A stretch of DNA of 64,000 nucleotides from Channa striata (Eukaryota > Chordata > Actinopteri > Anabantiformes > Channidae). A program made the translations under genes and the position numbers. The stretch is from the NCBI GenBank assembly GCA_033026295.1, contig CM065181.1:1550001-1614000 (forward strand), written 5' to 3'. Positions 11,522 to 23,494 of this stretch are shown here, one piece after another. Below the pieces are notes generated by a model. The model was given only the letters and a program-made list of their open reading frames with translations. It made no database searches and was not told the origin of the DNA. How positions within the stretch are numbered: position 1 is the stretch's first letter; every line of letters begins with the position of its first letter.

Positions 11522-11683
11522 GCCCAACAGGAGACGCAGAAGGCAGCTTTGAGGTATGAGAGGGCCGTGTCCATGCACACTGCAGCCAGAGAGATGGTGT
11601 ATGTGGCAGAACAGGGCCTCTTGGCAGACAGGAACACCATGGACCCAACCTGGCAGGAGATGCTTAACCATGCCACTGCCAAG
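11522..11683 (+). CDS. sh3bp5l: SH3BP5L internal exon (coiled-coil region)
   Basis: The exon has 54 codons, phase 0-0, after a strong polypyrimidine acceptor (CTGTCCCTCCAG) and before AAG/GTACAC. It encodes AQQETQKAALRYERAVSMHT, then AAREMVYVAEQGLLADRNTM and DPTWQEMLNHATAK. The DPTWQEMLNHAT block is a hallmark of the SH3BP5 family, and AQQETQKAALRYERAVSM marks SH3BP5L. It joins in frame to the exon at 9314-9442. A 7.3-kb intron follows. Confidence 0.96.
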
Positions 11684-12439
11684 GTACACACCCAGGCCTC
11701 TTTGGGTTTCTGGAATTGTAGTGTAAACTCTACAGGCCACTAAAGGAGTTGGCAGATCTGCTCATGCTCTACAAAAGCTGTGTAGCCACAGCTGTAAACA
11801 TATTTTATGTACACAGAATACATACATTAGTCACTGCCCTGCATCTTGGGCACATGCATGAAATACTCAAGAGGGAGGACCAAAGGTCACTGTCCTATGG
11901 TCCCAGTCAGGTCAGGAGACTTGTTTTCAGAAACAGTAAAATCTACAGAAGAGGCTGCATCATTTTTCATACTGTTGAATTACAGCTGACAATGAATTTA
12001 GGGATTTTTTCAAACAAACAATCAGAGTGACAGTGCAGTATTTACAGTAGTCCCCCTAACAGAAAAGTGAAAAGAGATGAGCTTCACTTTTCAAAACATT
12101 TTATGCAAAACAATTCTTGAAAGAGCCGTATAGTGACCAGTGTGTGACAATTGTATCTATGGGTTTACGTGCATAGAGTAAATGTACCTGATACAACTTC
12201 TCTGACCCATGTTTTTAACAGTCGCATGTCTCACTTAAACTACCAGTTTATCAAATGCATCAACCCACACTGATTCAGATAAACCTCTGGAACCTCTGCA
12301 TTTTCATTCTTCAGGCGCAATTTATTTTCCTAGCACAGTTACTGAGGTGTAACCTCATGCAATAGCTGTTTAAAAGCTTTTGCAAAGTTGTTACTGGTGT
12401 ATGAATTCATCTGTGTGAGCTTCCCGGTTTCCCTTTCTC
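11684..12439. other. SH3BP5L intron; no further feature
   Basis: Intronic. An ORF reading through the donor past 11700 departs at once from the family sequence, which supports splicing at 11684. Confidence 0.65.
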
Positions 12440-12830
12440 CTCCCTCTGCAGTAGGCAGGGGCAGACGTTTATCGAACTAGTCTGTCAAATTGACTGAACA
12501 CACCTGATCCAGGTAATCAGCAAAGGGAAATGCCACTGCCATGTTGCCACTGCTGTAGCATCTGAAATGTTAAAGTCTAAATCAGGGGTGTCGAACTCCA
12601 GGCCTTGAGGGCTGCAGCCCTGCTTGTTTTCCAATTACCCCTGCATGTCCCTTTCCTGATTACCTGGATCAGGTGTGTTCAGCCAGTCACAAGCTGCAAA
12701 ATGAGGGTTGTACAGGGAGAGTTGGAAAACAAGCAGGGCTGCAGCTCTCGAGGCCTGGAGTTCGACACCCCTGATTTAGACTTTAGTAATTTAGATGCTA
12801 CAGCAGCAGCAACATGGTGGTGCCGTGGTT
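12440..12830. mobile_element. Palindromic hAT-like MITE with extended inverted arms
   Basis: The core element runs from CAGGGGTGTCGAACTCCAGG at 12583 to its reverse complement ending at 12773. CAGGGGTG ends are typical of hAT-type MITEs. The flanks are also complementary: about 50 bp left of 12583 reads as the reverse complement of the DNA right of 12773, with mismatches. The interior motif CCTGGATCAGGTGTGTTCAG (12664-12683) recurs inverted near 12495-12515. The structure therefore looks like two copies in opposite orientation or a fold-back element. Decayed relatives lie at 42675-42750 and 43235-43345. Confidence 0.8.
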
Positions 12831-14499
12831 AAAGTTTACCTTTTCTGATATTTACTGGTATCAATAACAACATACTGCGTTGGAGATAATTAGGCTTTAA
12901 TCTAACAATGTCATGTTTATCTCAAATAACACAAAAATACCCATACAATATTGGAAGTTATTTTTATATTTTGATACAAATATTCACATCTGATTCAAAA
13001 CTACATTTCTTCATAAAATGCTTTAAAATCCCAGTTATGGTCACATCTGATCATTTTTTAATTGTGTTATTTTCCTTTGAAGTTGTCTCTCAAGCACTTT
13101 TTTTCAAAGTGGAGTACCACATGCTGCATACTGTTTCTAAAAATGTTTAAAAGTGATTCGTACTGCTCATTTTCTTTTACTGTGACTGTGTTAAATTTAA
13201 AAGAGCAGTTATTACGTAAAAGCTCAATGGCTTTTTTATGACTTGACTTGACATGACTTTTTATCAAGACTTGAGAGTCCCTTGTCTTGTTGTTCTTGTT
13301 GTCCCACATCTGGATATTTGTACTTTTGTGTAATTGTACTAATTGTACCGATTTCTAAATATATAGGCCATATACATGCCAAATAGTGTGAAGAGTCTGT
13401 TAGTGATAACGACCTCTCCTTGCTTTCCAAAAGTGTAAGATTTAAAGCTATGGTTAGAACCGTTTAAAAAGAAATTGCAAACAGACACAAATGTGACATA
13501 ATTTGAAGTGTGTGTATTTTTAAAAAATCCATCCAGTTTAAGAGATGAGAGGATCCAAAACCAACCTCATCATCGTAAGTGGGGTAGTGATTAACATGCA
13601 CTTAAATCAAGACTGAATATGCTCCCTCAGACTTTGATTTCCTCCAAAACAGCTATTCCACTGTATGTCTGTCCACAGGGAAAATATGAGTAGCATGGAT
13701 CAAAGAGATTCAGCTGTCTTTCCTCTAGTATTAAACTTTAAAGGTCACTGCGCTGTTGTGACTTTAATGATTGATGGCGGCTGGGAAAGGTGCCTGCATA
13801 GGTCAGCGGGAGCTGTGGTTCATTCGTAGTTGCAGTCAGGCCTCCTAGTCATGATGGAAATCTCTGGAATGTCATGGAATTAAGATGGGAAAATGCAGTG
13901 AATAAGATCGATGCAACATCACACAAATAAATATGTCTTGATTTAGAGCCCAGAACCTCAGAAAGGTTTTGGTGCACGAAGCAAACAAAGAACAATTTAG
14001 CTTTTATTATTGATTTTGATGTATTTACAGTAAATGAAAATATGCTGCCTTCTGCAGATTTGAGAATGAAAGTGTAACATACTGAACAACATAATTTGGG
14101 CTCTGTAAATCACCACAATGCATTTTATATAAAACAGTCATATGTATAAGAGACTGTACTACGCTCTTTATTATCTGGTATAAGATATGTACTGTAGTTT
14201 TATATAAAGTCTGGTGTCAGTATTGTACAATGTAAAAGACCAAAAGCTTGAGGTAAACATGTGAACATGCTCACTGTAAATGAAAAGCCCATGTTGCATT
14301 CTGCGCTCTTGATAGTTCTATTCACATGAGCTGTAAGAAGCCGGGGGAGCTTATCCACAGAGCTGCAGTAAAAACATTTTAATTTTCCATCGGTTCTAAC
14401 AGATATTGAGATAACATATCTACTAAAGAAACAAGGATTTGAGACCAATCTACAGGTTTTTTGCACTTCCCTTCTGTCACGAAACACAGCTAAGTTGCT
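12831..14499. other. SH3BP5L intron; no feature recognised
   Basis: AT-rich intronic DNA with short ORFs only. Confidence 0.5.
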
Positions 14500-14990
14500 C
14501 TCTGACCACCACTTTAATGATGGCACACACAGTGGCAATAGAAAAGAATCACCCCCTTTCATATTTTACAACACCGAATCATGGTCAGTTTATTTTGGCT
14601 TCAGAGACCATCAGCAGTCAAAACCTTGTGGGAGAATGGCAAAGTTTAATGAATTAAATCTCAGTTTGTCAGCAGACATGTGGGAGGGAGACTTTCTAAG
14701 ATCTAATGGAACCACATTTGAGTTTTTTGGCCATCAGGCTAGACACTATGACTGGTACTGTAAAGAAGTGGGCCTGAAGCTGTGGTCTGCACAGTCTTTC
14801 CCAACATAGCTGCTGAAGCTTAACTCCTTCAGAGGAGTCACAGGTGTCTTGGTGACCTCTGCCACTAGTCTTCTTGAACAGCTGCTTGGTTTTTGAGGAC
14901 ACCCTGCTCTAGGCAGATTTATATGTGTGCCATATTCCTTCATTTCTGAATGATGAATTTTATGTAATGTCAGAGATATTTAATTAGGTA
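14500..14990. mobile_element. Tc1-like non-autonomous transposon remnant
   Basis: The segment starts with AGAAAAGAATCACCCCCTTT, a phrase typical of one terminus of fish Tc1-like elements. It ends with the degraded transposase-like stretch around ATTCCTTCATTTCTGAATGA. No frame encodes a DDE transposase. A related style of element is at 50385-51285. Boundaries are approximate. Confidence 0.45.
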
Positions 14991-16239
14991 ATTGCTTTTA
15001 CTTTTCAAAAAGTCTTATCACAGAGCTTATTGGAGTCTTCCTTTGACATTCTAGTGTAGATTCGGACCAGGCTACGACCTTTCAAATACAAGTTTATTAA
15101 TACTTCATTCAGATAATCTCTACTGTATTTAATTGACTGTGATACTGTGGAGCGATGATTAAAGGGGTCAGATTTATGTATGTATTTTCTGTCAATATTG
15201 TTGCCCTGTTGTGAATTTATTGTTCTTTAGATTACAATTTGTTGTGTCAGTGAACTATGTTCTTTATTATTAGTTCTTAAGGATTAAACCAGCCTCCGAG
15301 TGGTAACGTGGAAGACTGGTGTAGACTAGACTGAGTCAGCAGTGTGAAGGAAGGGGGTTGCCTTGGAATTAGTTTGGCTCAATACAGCCTTTTTGACTGC
15401 TACTTTTTGGACTTGGATTGATGACAATTTTATTTTGGACCTTTGAAAAGTCACTGTTATTCCTGTAGACCTTTTTTCATGATACATGTTTGCTGTGCAA
15501 GAGGAGGATTATTCATGTTCACTTTAATATGAGTAAAGCAGATTGAGTGGATCTGTGAGTAACCCCTTCATTTACATGGATGCGCAGTGGATCTGTAATA
15601 AATAGAAACAGGGCTGGAACAATAAGCAAAATTAAACACTACACTATCAGATGCTGAAACTGTGACGTTTTACCATTTCATGGAAATTATCAGCTAAAGA
15701 CTATACATTTATGCAGAGGAAACTCAATAAATCCTAGAAGCTTTGCTAGGATCAGTTCCCTCAATGTCAATAAGCCAGTTAAGGAAACTAAGATGTAACA
15801 TTAACTAACAAATTGACTGTTGGCCTACATTTTTACATTTATATTTTTATACTGTATTTAGTGTTTTTTGTAGGCATATGAAAGCAGGTTGTTATCTCCT
15901 ACTGTTATTGATGGTGTATTTTGATTGCAAGCAGCAACGACTTGATGTGTGTATTGGAAATGTGAAGAGTGTTACAGCAGTGTCCTTGGGTGTTCTTAGT
16001 CTATGGTGTTATGGCACCAAGCTAGACTGTCCATCTGACTCTGATGATGGACTCAGATTTGAGGCGGGGGAACACTAACAAACAAGGGGTAGGGATATAA
16101 ACTATGAATTGGGCTGTACGAAACCATATTTTAAAGGCAGAGAAAGCAAAAGATCAAAACAGAAACAAACGTCTAAGGCAAAGATGACAACACAATCTGT
16201 TGTCATAAAAAAAAAAGGTGGAAAAATGAACCTCAGTTA
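14991..16239. other. SH3BP5L intron; no feature recognised
   Basis: No exon signature. The ORF at 15878-16078 is short and featureless. Confidence 0.5.
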
Positions 16240-16820
16240 TATTTTTATTAAATAATAATAATACATTTCATTTAAAAGTGCCTTTCAGGTCACTCAAAGT
16301 CACTGTAAAAAGAAGCAACAATCAATAACAAACAATGAAGTAAGAACAGAGCAGAAGAACGATAAACAAACAAAAAGTATGAACAGAAGCACAAAAATAA
16401 AAGGATAAATTGCCTAATAGACTAATTAGGATAAAGTTACAGTGGGAAATTACCAAAGAATAATCTATTTTAAACCGATGAGTTCTAACTTGTGACTTAG
16501 ATAGGACTTAGATCAATGAATGTTGTCAGTGAGAGACTTCCAAAGACGGTGGGCAGTGCCACTAAATTCTCTACAACCCATAGTAGTCAAATGTAAACCC
16601 CATAGTGCAGAAATGAAGAGGGAGGGTTTATATGATTGTAAGAGTGGTAAACGATTATGAAGGGTTTTAAAAGGAAGAGGACAATTTCAAAGTCAATATG
16701 ATATTTGATGGGAAGCCAGTGAAATAATTGAAGAGTGGGGGTGACATGTTATATAGCCATGTTTGGATGGGGTCTGGGTTATAATACGAGCACCAGAGTT
16801 CTGAACCACTTAAAGTTTAT
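16240..16820. repeat. Degenerate LINE/SINE-type teleost repeat
   Basis: The segment opens with an AATAATAATAATA tail next to AAAAGTGCCTTTCAGGTCAC, which resembles a reversed L2-type 3' end. Long stretches about trimming and orientation follow (GAGTTCTGAACCACTTAAAG, GGGAAGCCAGTGAAATAATT) that are frequent in fish genomes as an interspersed repeat. No frame is coding. The family name is not certain. Confidence 0.45.
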
Positions 16821-17879
16821 GGAGAAGCTTGTGTGATATTTGTGGCAGCAATACAGTTTTACACTGAAGTAAACCCAATGCTTAAAGGCAGGTGGCTGGA
16901 AACATGGTTTGAAGCTTTTTGTTATTCTCCACACAGTTTCTCCAATGGATATGCATGGCACAGCAGGAACGCATTCAAGAAGAGACTGAAACTGCACTAT
17001 TATCCTCATTTGTAAAGATGAATAAATGCTTTTGCCCTTAGATGCAAATGATGAATGAGCTAGTTTGATTTAAGCTTCCCCTGGCTTTTACTGCTCTGGA
17101 CTGGCAAATAGAAATCTGACGTTATGCCCTCTGAAATGTTCCTGTCTTTAGTTTCAACGACAATGTAATTTCACAATGCTACGACATATCATCACATATT
17201 CTTAAGCACTTAGTCCAATATAAAACTGATTTTCTTATTTAACTCTAGTGTTACACGTATTTACAGGTGCACGGTTTACAGGAACTTGTAGAGAACATTA
17301 TGTTGCATTTTTACCTCAAAAATTAGATATGTTTCATGCTTGTTGTAACAACACCCTAGCAATTATTACTGCATTTATAAAGAAAAACTAGAGCTTAGTT
17401 ACTTTTGTTTGGTCTGCATTGTAACCAAAGTACTGAATCTCATCAAAGTTATGAGGTCCAGATATTTGCTAATGCTGTGACACTAAAGGAGATGGATCTG
17501 ACATCCACATTTTACTGTAAAGGAAGTTCACTGTGATTCTCCCAAATATAGCACAGCTTGTTAGATGACTGACAACTACTCAGGACAGTGCAGTGAACTT
17601 TTTAATAATTGTAATAGTCTATTTTGAACATAAGTCTTTGCCAATTCTATAGCTGTGCATCCGCTGGGTTTCATATTCTTTTTTATAATGCTATATGTAA
17701 ATTAGGTTCTGTACTCTAGCACCATTCAGAAACAACAAAAAGCTTGCTGAAAAATGAGGCATTCTTTACAAAGGTACCACCGGTGATGCCATTTGATCCA
17801 GCATGCAAAGCCAACAACAAACATTTGTTTAAAAATATTAACACAGAAAGGACCCCTATGGAGTCTTATGGTTCTGCTT
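16821..17879. other. SH3BP5L intron; no feature recognised
   Basis: AT-rich intronic DNA. Two overlapping antisense ORFs at about 16780-17015 appear to be chance. Confidence 0.45.
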
Positions 17880-18830
17880 AGTTCTTGAACGATTCATTCA
17901 TTATGAACTAATCTTTCATATGACTTGGGAGTAATGAGTCCTCTCAGTGAACGATTCGTTCGTGCAGTACCTTCTCGCCACATGGCAGCAGCTGCATAAG
18001 CTCAGTCAGCAGGACAGGAAACAGAAGTGATTCGTTCACGTCTCACTCCACTTTGCGTCCTTTTCTCAGGTCCTCGTTCTTTTGTCACGGGACAGCCAGG
18101 CCCCTCAGGCTCTGTGGAGCAGCGTGACGTTCATTTATTTGTCAGCTGACACCCAACATACATAATTTATTCATTGAATCATAATTAATTAGTGGATCTT
18201 GGATTCTTGTAGATGTGTGTAGTGTTACTATGTATATAATGTAAAGTATGTTTGTAAATAAATACTTACATGTTCATTTTGTGTTATACTCAAAATAATA
18301 CAATGTAACAATATTAATTACAACAAACAAATAATAACAACAACAATAACACCAATAATGACAATAAAAACAACACAATAACTTTTTGCTTTAAAAGTCT
18401 CACTAATTGTCAAAATAAGGTTTACTTTCACTTGTCCTCTACCAGCCCTCACGTGAAAGGCAGCTCGGGCTGCACGGTTTTACTCATCGTTCTCCTTCAT
18501 TATTCACAGCTGTCACTGTCACGCTCTTAAACAACAATGGCAGGGAAGATACAACACACAAGTCACTTTATTGTGGTGTGCATTTGCTTTCCTAGGTTTT
18601 CACATGGTTTGAATTGCTTTTGGCATTTTTTGTATTATAATTTGTCAGCTGAAGCAAACCATATTGTCATCAGTATATATTGTTTGAGAACCGCGGCCAT
18701 TTTTACAACGCCCAAAAGGAGGCTACAGCGCCACCTGCTGTAAAGTGAACGAAATTATTAAAAGGATTCATTCAATATACTATTTGAGTTAAAGATCTGA
18801 GTTAGTCAAAATAATTGAATTTCCCATCTC
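17880..18830. mobile_element. Non-autonomous DNA transposon with GAACGATTC ends (tentative)
   Basis: Repeats of GAACGATTCATTC / GAACGATTCGTTC at 17885-17965, and reverse-type motifs (AAAGTGAACGAAATTATT, AAAGGATTCATTCAAT) at 18743-18775, bracket about 900 bp of AT-rich DNA. The right edge reads TTTCCCATCTCTACT, resembling hAT-type termini. No transposase frame is present. The interior includes a degenerate AAC/AAT-rich stretch at 18300-18380. Confidence 0.45.
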
Positions 18831-18981
18831 TACTTAGTTTGTCTATGCCACAGGACAGTTCTGTAGCAATGGAGAAAAATTAAATGAAGTTGAGGTAATA
18901 ATAAATTTAAAACATTATCTATAGTGTTCCTGCTCTCAACACACTTGTGTTGATAGTTAAGTTCTATTATATTCTAATGAG

Positions 18982-19146
18982 GCAGAGGAGGAGCGCCTCC
19001 GCAGTGAGCGGGAGCACCAGCGAGTCACACAACTCTGCCAGGATGCAGAGGCTCACGTCCAGACCCTCCAGAAAGCCCTGAAGAAGGTCATTCTCAAATC
19101 CAAACCTTACTTTGAACTCAAGGCTCAGTTCAATCACATTCTTGAG
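18982..19146 (+). CDS. sh3bp5l: SH3BP5L internal exon (coiled-coil region), unusual acceptor
   Basis: The exon has 55 codons, phase 0-0, and ends CTTGAG/GTGTGT. It encodes AEEERLRSEREHQRVTQLCQ, then DAEAHVQTLQKALKKV and SKPYFELKAQFNHILE. KSKPYFELKAQ is a conserved family block. From memory, human SH3BP5L has VNE before AEEER. Here the genomic AAT GAG codons are still present at 18976-18981, but no AG lies just upstream of them. The nearest in-frame acceptor is the AG of that GAG, which would drop three residues. The start given assumes this acceptor. Confidence 0.88.
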
Positions 19147-19826
19147 GTGTGTAAACGTGATTTGTTTTTCCGCAATTTAAGTAACACACATCATGTTACA
19201 AGCCACAAACTGATGGTTCAAGTTAAAACTGGTTAAAACTTCTTCACTGGTGGACTTTACCTGTGGCAAGTTTCAAAGTTAATGCAGAGTCTGCAAAATG
19301 TGTGCGTTGTAATGGATTAGATTTACCATACAAGCAGACATTTGGGCCTCCCAGGCATTACAAATTCCTTGTAAAAGCATTCAACCTTCAGTGACTTTCA
19401 TTTGAATATTGAAAATGTCCCACTTTGCCTGCAGCTTTGCAGCTGCTTTAAGGTGCTATATTTTTCCAGTAACATTTTGTGAGGGTCAAGCTGAGAGACC
19501 TGAACCATGCTGGAGGAAAACCGGTTTTTGAGAGCTTTGAATATTGCTAAGCGCTCCTGCTTATGTGACATTCATATGTGTTGTTGCCTGTTTGATGCAG
19601 CTGGTGTTTAGTAGCTACTAATCTATTGTTTATTGACACCAGACTGGACCTGATGTCACCTGATGTTTTTTTGGAGGAATGTCATTTGTTAGTGACAGTT
19701 ATTTGTAGTATTGCTTATTGTAATAAAGTCTTCAAATAAAACGTAAATAGAAAAAGGTAAAAATTACAAAAAATAAAAAATAAAAACTTGAGTAGCAACG
19801 CAGACTTGTTTTTAACTGTTTTTCAG
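19147..19826. other. SH3BP5L intron
   Basis: 680-bp intron from GTGTGT to TTTTTCAG. No embedded repeat recognised. Confidence 0.8.
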
Positions 19827-20010
19827 GAACATAAGGCTAAGGTAGTACAGCTGGAGGAGCAAGTGGCCAAGGCAAAAACACGTTATTCTGTAGCCCTGCG
19901 GAACCTGGAGCAGATCAGCGAACAGATCCACGCCCAGAGGGGGAGAGTTCGAGCCAACAGGGGGCATCCAGCAGTCTGTGGGGGGCGGACCTCCCCTGTA
20001 GGGGCTGAGG
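19827..20010 (+). CDS. sh3bp5l: SH3BP5L exon ending the coiled coil, start of C-terminal linker
   Basis: The acceptor is CTGTTTTTCAG. The exon encodes EHKAKVVQLEEQVAKAKTRY, then SVALRNLEQISEQIHAQR, a GR-rich linker and RTSPVGAEG. RSSPVGAE is also present in human SH3BP5L just before its last exon, so the donor GTGAGG at 20011 (phase 1) is the likely splice point. Reading through instead gives 54 further codons to a stop ending at 20171 with no family resemblance, possibly an intron-retained product. The expected acidic and serine-rich C-terminal exon was not found downstream. Confidence 0.92.
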
Positions 20011-20742
20011 GTGAGGTCAGAGCTGCTGTTGTATGGCAGAGAGAGTGGCTGGAGGTGGAGCCCATCAGGAGAAGGGAGCGGTTAGTAAAGAGAAGCAGGA
20101 AACCTTTGTCAAGCAGCATCACAGAAGTGTTAGTCTATAATAGAGAGCAGGAGGAAGAAGCTGATGAGTGATAATGACTGAGGACCACGGTGACCGTATA
20201 ATGAGAGATCAGATAGGAAATTAGAGGAGAGAAAGGTTCCTGAGTGAGGGGTGCTCGATGAGCTGGCAGGAAGGGGAAATGGGCGAGCTGACAGTGATTG
20301 ACAGAGCACCGCAATGACACTACAGTTACGAACAGCAGGGAGGGTTGGCAGGTACATTGGCCGCACACTAATGAATCTGTACGTGACAGCAATAAACTGA
20401 GAGAGCAGCCCTGCAGAGAACACTGACCTCCTCTAACACTCTGCAGCGCCTGATCCAGTCTTTGCTACACTCAAATGTCAGTGAATGTGCATGAAACAAA
20501 CAGGCTCAGGAAAATGAATCGCTGTAGAGCACAAACAGGCAATTTAGAAAAGAAAAGAAATGTTTTTACTGTGTTGACATGGCTTCAACTAGTGTGGACA
20601 AATGTGCTTCTAGTTTTACCAATATGTCCAGTTTGTGCTTTTAATTTTGTAGCTTTGGATGTCATCAGTGTGATATAGCTACTGAATCAACTGATCTCAG
20701 CAGCAGTAACTAGAGTGAGCATAAAGTTTCTTTGTTAATAAT
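20011..20742. other. Putative SH3BP5L intron or 3' region; terminal exon not found
   Basis: I searched by eye for a frame like the conserved C-terminus (the SLRTVASDLQKCDSVEHL-type motif) here and further downstream and did not see one. Short ORFs on the - strand at 20130-20423 are featureless. Confidence 0.45.
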
Positions 20743-21259
20743 TGTCAGAAATGCGGTAATGGGTTGAATAAGGACCCAGGGTGGTGACGACGGCAGGGTG
20801 TGTAAAAATAATAATTTATTTAAATAACAAAACAAACTAAAATTCTCCCAAAAAGGGGAGGACAAGAAACATACAAACAAACCCTAAACAAACTAGACAA
20901 ACTATGAGGGGGCAAAAACAAAAAGACAACACTTAAACCAACAAACAAGAACCAAATAAGGAACAAACAAAGGGGACCAAACCTCAGACCAAGCGAAGAC
21001 CAACGAGCATGAGCGAACGAACGAACATGTGGCAGACGAGAGTGTAAGGAAGTGAGTGAGTGAGTGAGACGAACCAACACCCAGTGAAGGGAAAACAGGG
21101 TTTAAATAAGCAAGAAGACAGGTAAAACTAATTTGGACAAATGAGAAAAGTAAAAAAACCCAAAGAAACAAACAGGAAGCAAGAAGCAATACTACAAAAT
21201 AAAACGCCACAACAGGAAATGAACAAAAACAACACCAACAAAAGTCCCAAATCGTGACA
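20743..21259 (-). mobile_element. Solo LTR, TGTCAC...CTGACA type
   Basis: On the - strand the element starts TGTCACGATTTGGGAC at 21259 and ends ATTTCTGACA at 20743 (517 bp). An AATAAATTATT poly(A)-signal region and a TGGGTCC block lie before its end. AATAAT flanks both sides (20737-20742 and 21260-21265) as a possible 6-bp target duplication, though the DNA is AT-rich. No internal gag/pol or second LTR is present. The termini closely resemble the 32961-34266 LTR. A GTGA run lies at about 21053-21068. Confidence 0.65.
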
Positions 21260-22427
21260 AATAATAAGGTCATTATGAAACACGAGCAGTGAGATGGGAC
21301 GTAAACAAGCAAAATGTCACAAACCAATCCAAGTTACCACATGACCCCCATTGGTTTGTGGTCATACTGAGCAATTCATTCATTCTTACACCATTGTGCT
21401 AATGCCAGGATGTCAATTCACAGCCGTATACAGTCTCATTTAATACATGAGAGACATAGAGGAAGCCACGGCTTTAATTGCCATTTCCTTCCTATTATAC
21501 TGTGACAAGTTCTCCTGTCACTGAAACATGATAGGTACAAACATCTTTGATACATGTAGATTGATGTTGATGACATGTATAATAATTTAGTAGCTTCGGC
21601 CTTATTTGTATTTCGTAATATAAAAAAAGGCATTGTGTCTCTGAGTGCTATACCTGGTCCTTGGTGCGTTTTTGTTATCACCTCTGTTGTTTTTATTATA
21701 TCTTACCTCTCAACTCACCTCAAATCTATTCCATTTTCCACAGCAAGCATAGTAGCAACTGGTCATCTTGCCGACAGCATGAAGTGATGTCACATCAAAG
21801 CGACACACAGGAGGAAGGAAAAATTCTAAGTTCTTAACTCTCATGGCAAAGAGACGTTTTTAGAAGAGATAGAAGGCAGCAAGACAAAAGACGGGGTAAA
21901 AAATAAAGAGATTTAGTAATATTTTAATAGTTTGGTGTAGTCACGACTGTGAACACAGTGAAAGCGATGCTTCTCTCAGAACAATTGCTTCTCTACAGAG
22001 GTGATACCACAAAGGTACCAGGAAGCAGGTACAATATTATCCTGCAAGCAAAGACCTGAGACCCTAGATAAAATAACTGACTTTTAACCCTGGCCAAAAC
22101 TTCTTTTTAAAAAACTGTTTTGATTTCACCAATTATTTGGCTTAAGTCATTAAAAAAATCTCTCATCATTTTAACGGCTTCTCGTGTTCGCCAAGCTTTC
22201 TGGAGCACATGGCCTGTCTACTCTTTATATACACCAACAAATTAGTGTGTCTTCTGTAAATAACATAACCACTTGACCTTATTGCCCAACTTCAACCAAC
22301 TTTTTTTAAGGTCTACTTTCTGCTGAGGTCAACAACCTGAAGATTGGTAGCCTGCCACCTGTGGTTGCACTCACACTAGACGTGGCTACCTCATTCTCTG
22401 CCCAAATACAGTTCTCTCTCTCGGTAG
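21260..22427. other. No gene recognised
   Basis: No exon or named repeat seen. Only short ORFs. Confidence 0.45.
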
Positions 22428-22637
22428 TCTCTCATCCGGCTTTACACGTTTAAACTAACTGTTACATGCAGAGACAGTGAAAGCAGAATTACTTGTTGTG
22501 ATCCACACAGTATTGTGTAGACTTTGTTTAACAATGATGCGCTCTGACTTCTTTGGCTTTGCAAAACAGCTGCGTTTTTGCGCGTATTATTTATGAGCCT
22601 GTTCTAAAGCCTGGTTCACTTAACTGCCTGTAGTAAA
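22428..22637 (+). repeat. 210-bp direct repeat, copy 1
   Basis: Nearly identical, with only two or three differences noticed by eye, to 24111-24320 in the same orientation. It contains GGCTTTACACGTTTAAACTA near the start and ends CTGCCTGTAGTAAA. The family is not recognised. A solo LTR begins 18 bp after this copy. Confidence 0.9.
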
Positions 22638-22654
22638 AGTTCAGTGTTTCTCAC

Positions 22655-23323
22655 TGTTATGCCCCTGGTCTAGGGGAACCAAGGCATAACACAATGTGCT
22701 CCCCCACTCTTGCCATTGCCAAGCAAAACCAGTGACCAAATGCTCCAAATTCAAGTGATAGCCATTTATTCGGATGTGAGCAGTGCCCAAAACAACAAAA
22801 AAAAACTCTAGTAAAACCCTACCTTACCTTTTCAACTCAAATAAAAATATGAACATAAAGACAGGACAGGTTAGAACCTGAACTCCTAACCAAAAACAGG
22901 AGAAAAGATGAGAACATAAAAGGGCTTCTCACTCCTACCATTACTATCCAGCACTCAATATTTACAGTTGAATATTTACAAAGTTATCTACACACTAACA
23001 TACACAACTAACAACACTACTATCCCTCGCAAAGACCAGTAACAGACTGCTGGGTTGGTTGGGAGTGGCAGAGGTGGAGAGAGAGAGGGCTGCCGACATC
23101 TGGTGTATATGAAGTCTCCAGTGCCATCTTGTCCAATCGGTGGAGACAATTAATTCAAATTGGCCAATCCAGAGTCATCACCTGTAGCTGATCCCTCAGA
23201 CACACCCATACACCGAGACACACGCACATACACACCCACACAAAGCACAAGGAGGAGGAGAGGTATACAACAAAACAATCTCACACAACAGTTCAATTAC
23301 AAATAATCACCCTGGTCATAACA
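22655..23323. mobile_element. Solo LTR with 4-bp TCAC target duplication
   Basis: The element starts TGTTATGCCCC and ends GGTCATAACA, so it has TG...CA ends and a short inverted repeat (TGTTATG). TCAC is duplicated at 22651-22654 and 23324-23327. It is 669 bp long with no coding region. An AAATAAAAATATG stretch near 22840 and the CACACA-rich region near 23220 may belong to transcription signals of either strand. A 4-bp duplication fits a gypsy-type or similar LTR retroelement. Confidence 0.7.
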
Positions 23324-23494
23324 TCACACATGACTCATTTTCATGTCGGAAAACTAGACCAACAACATCCACCTGAATTCAATTATATAATTATATTTGT
23401 GAGGTTGGGATTCATCCGCTCATCCAAGTCCTACCTGTGAAAGTTGATTTCCCATTATATTTAACCAGTCCACCCAACAACTTTTGGCTGACAG

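Noticed and set aside
20011..20171. Read-through of the last SH3BP5L exon as the true C-terminus
   Set aside because: A good donor GTGAGG follows the conserved SPVGAE block, and the read-through peptide has no family resemblance. It was kept only as a possible intron-retained product.
20902..21327. 141-codon - strand ORF rich in Cys, Phe and Leu
   Set aside because: It lies largely inside the solo LTR and has no gag, pol or env-like motif.
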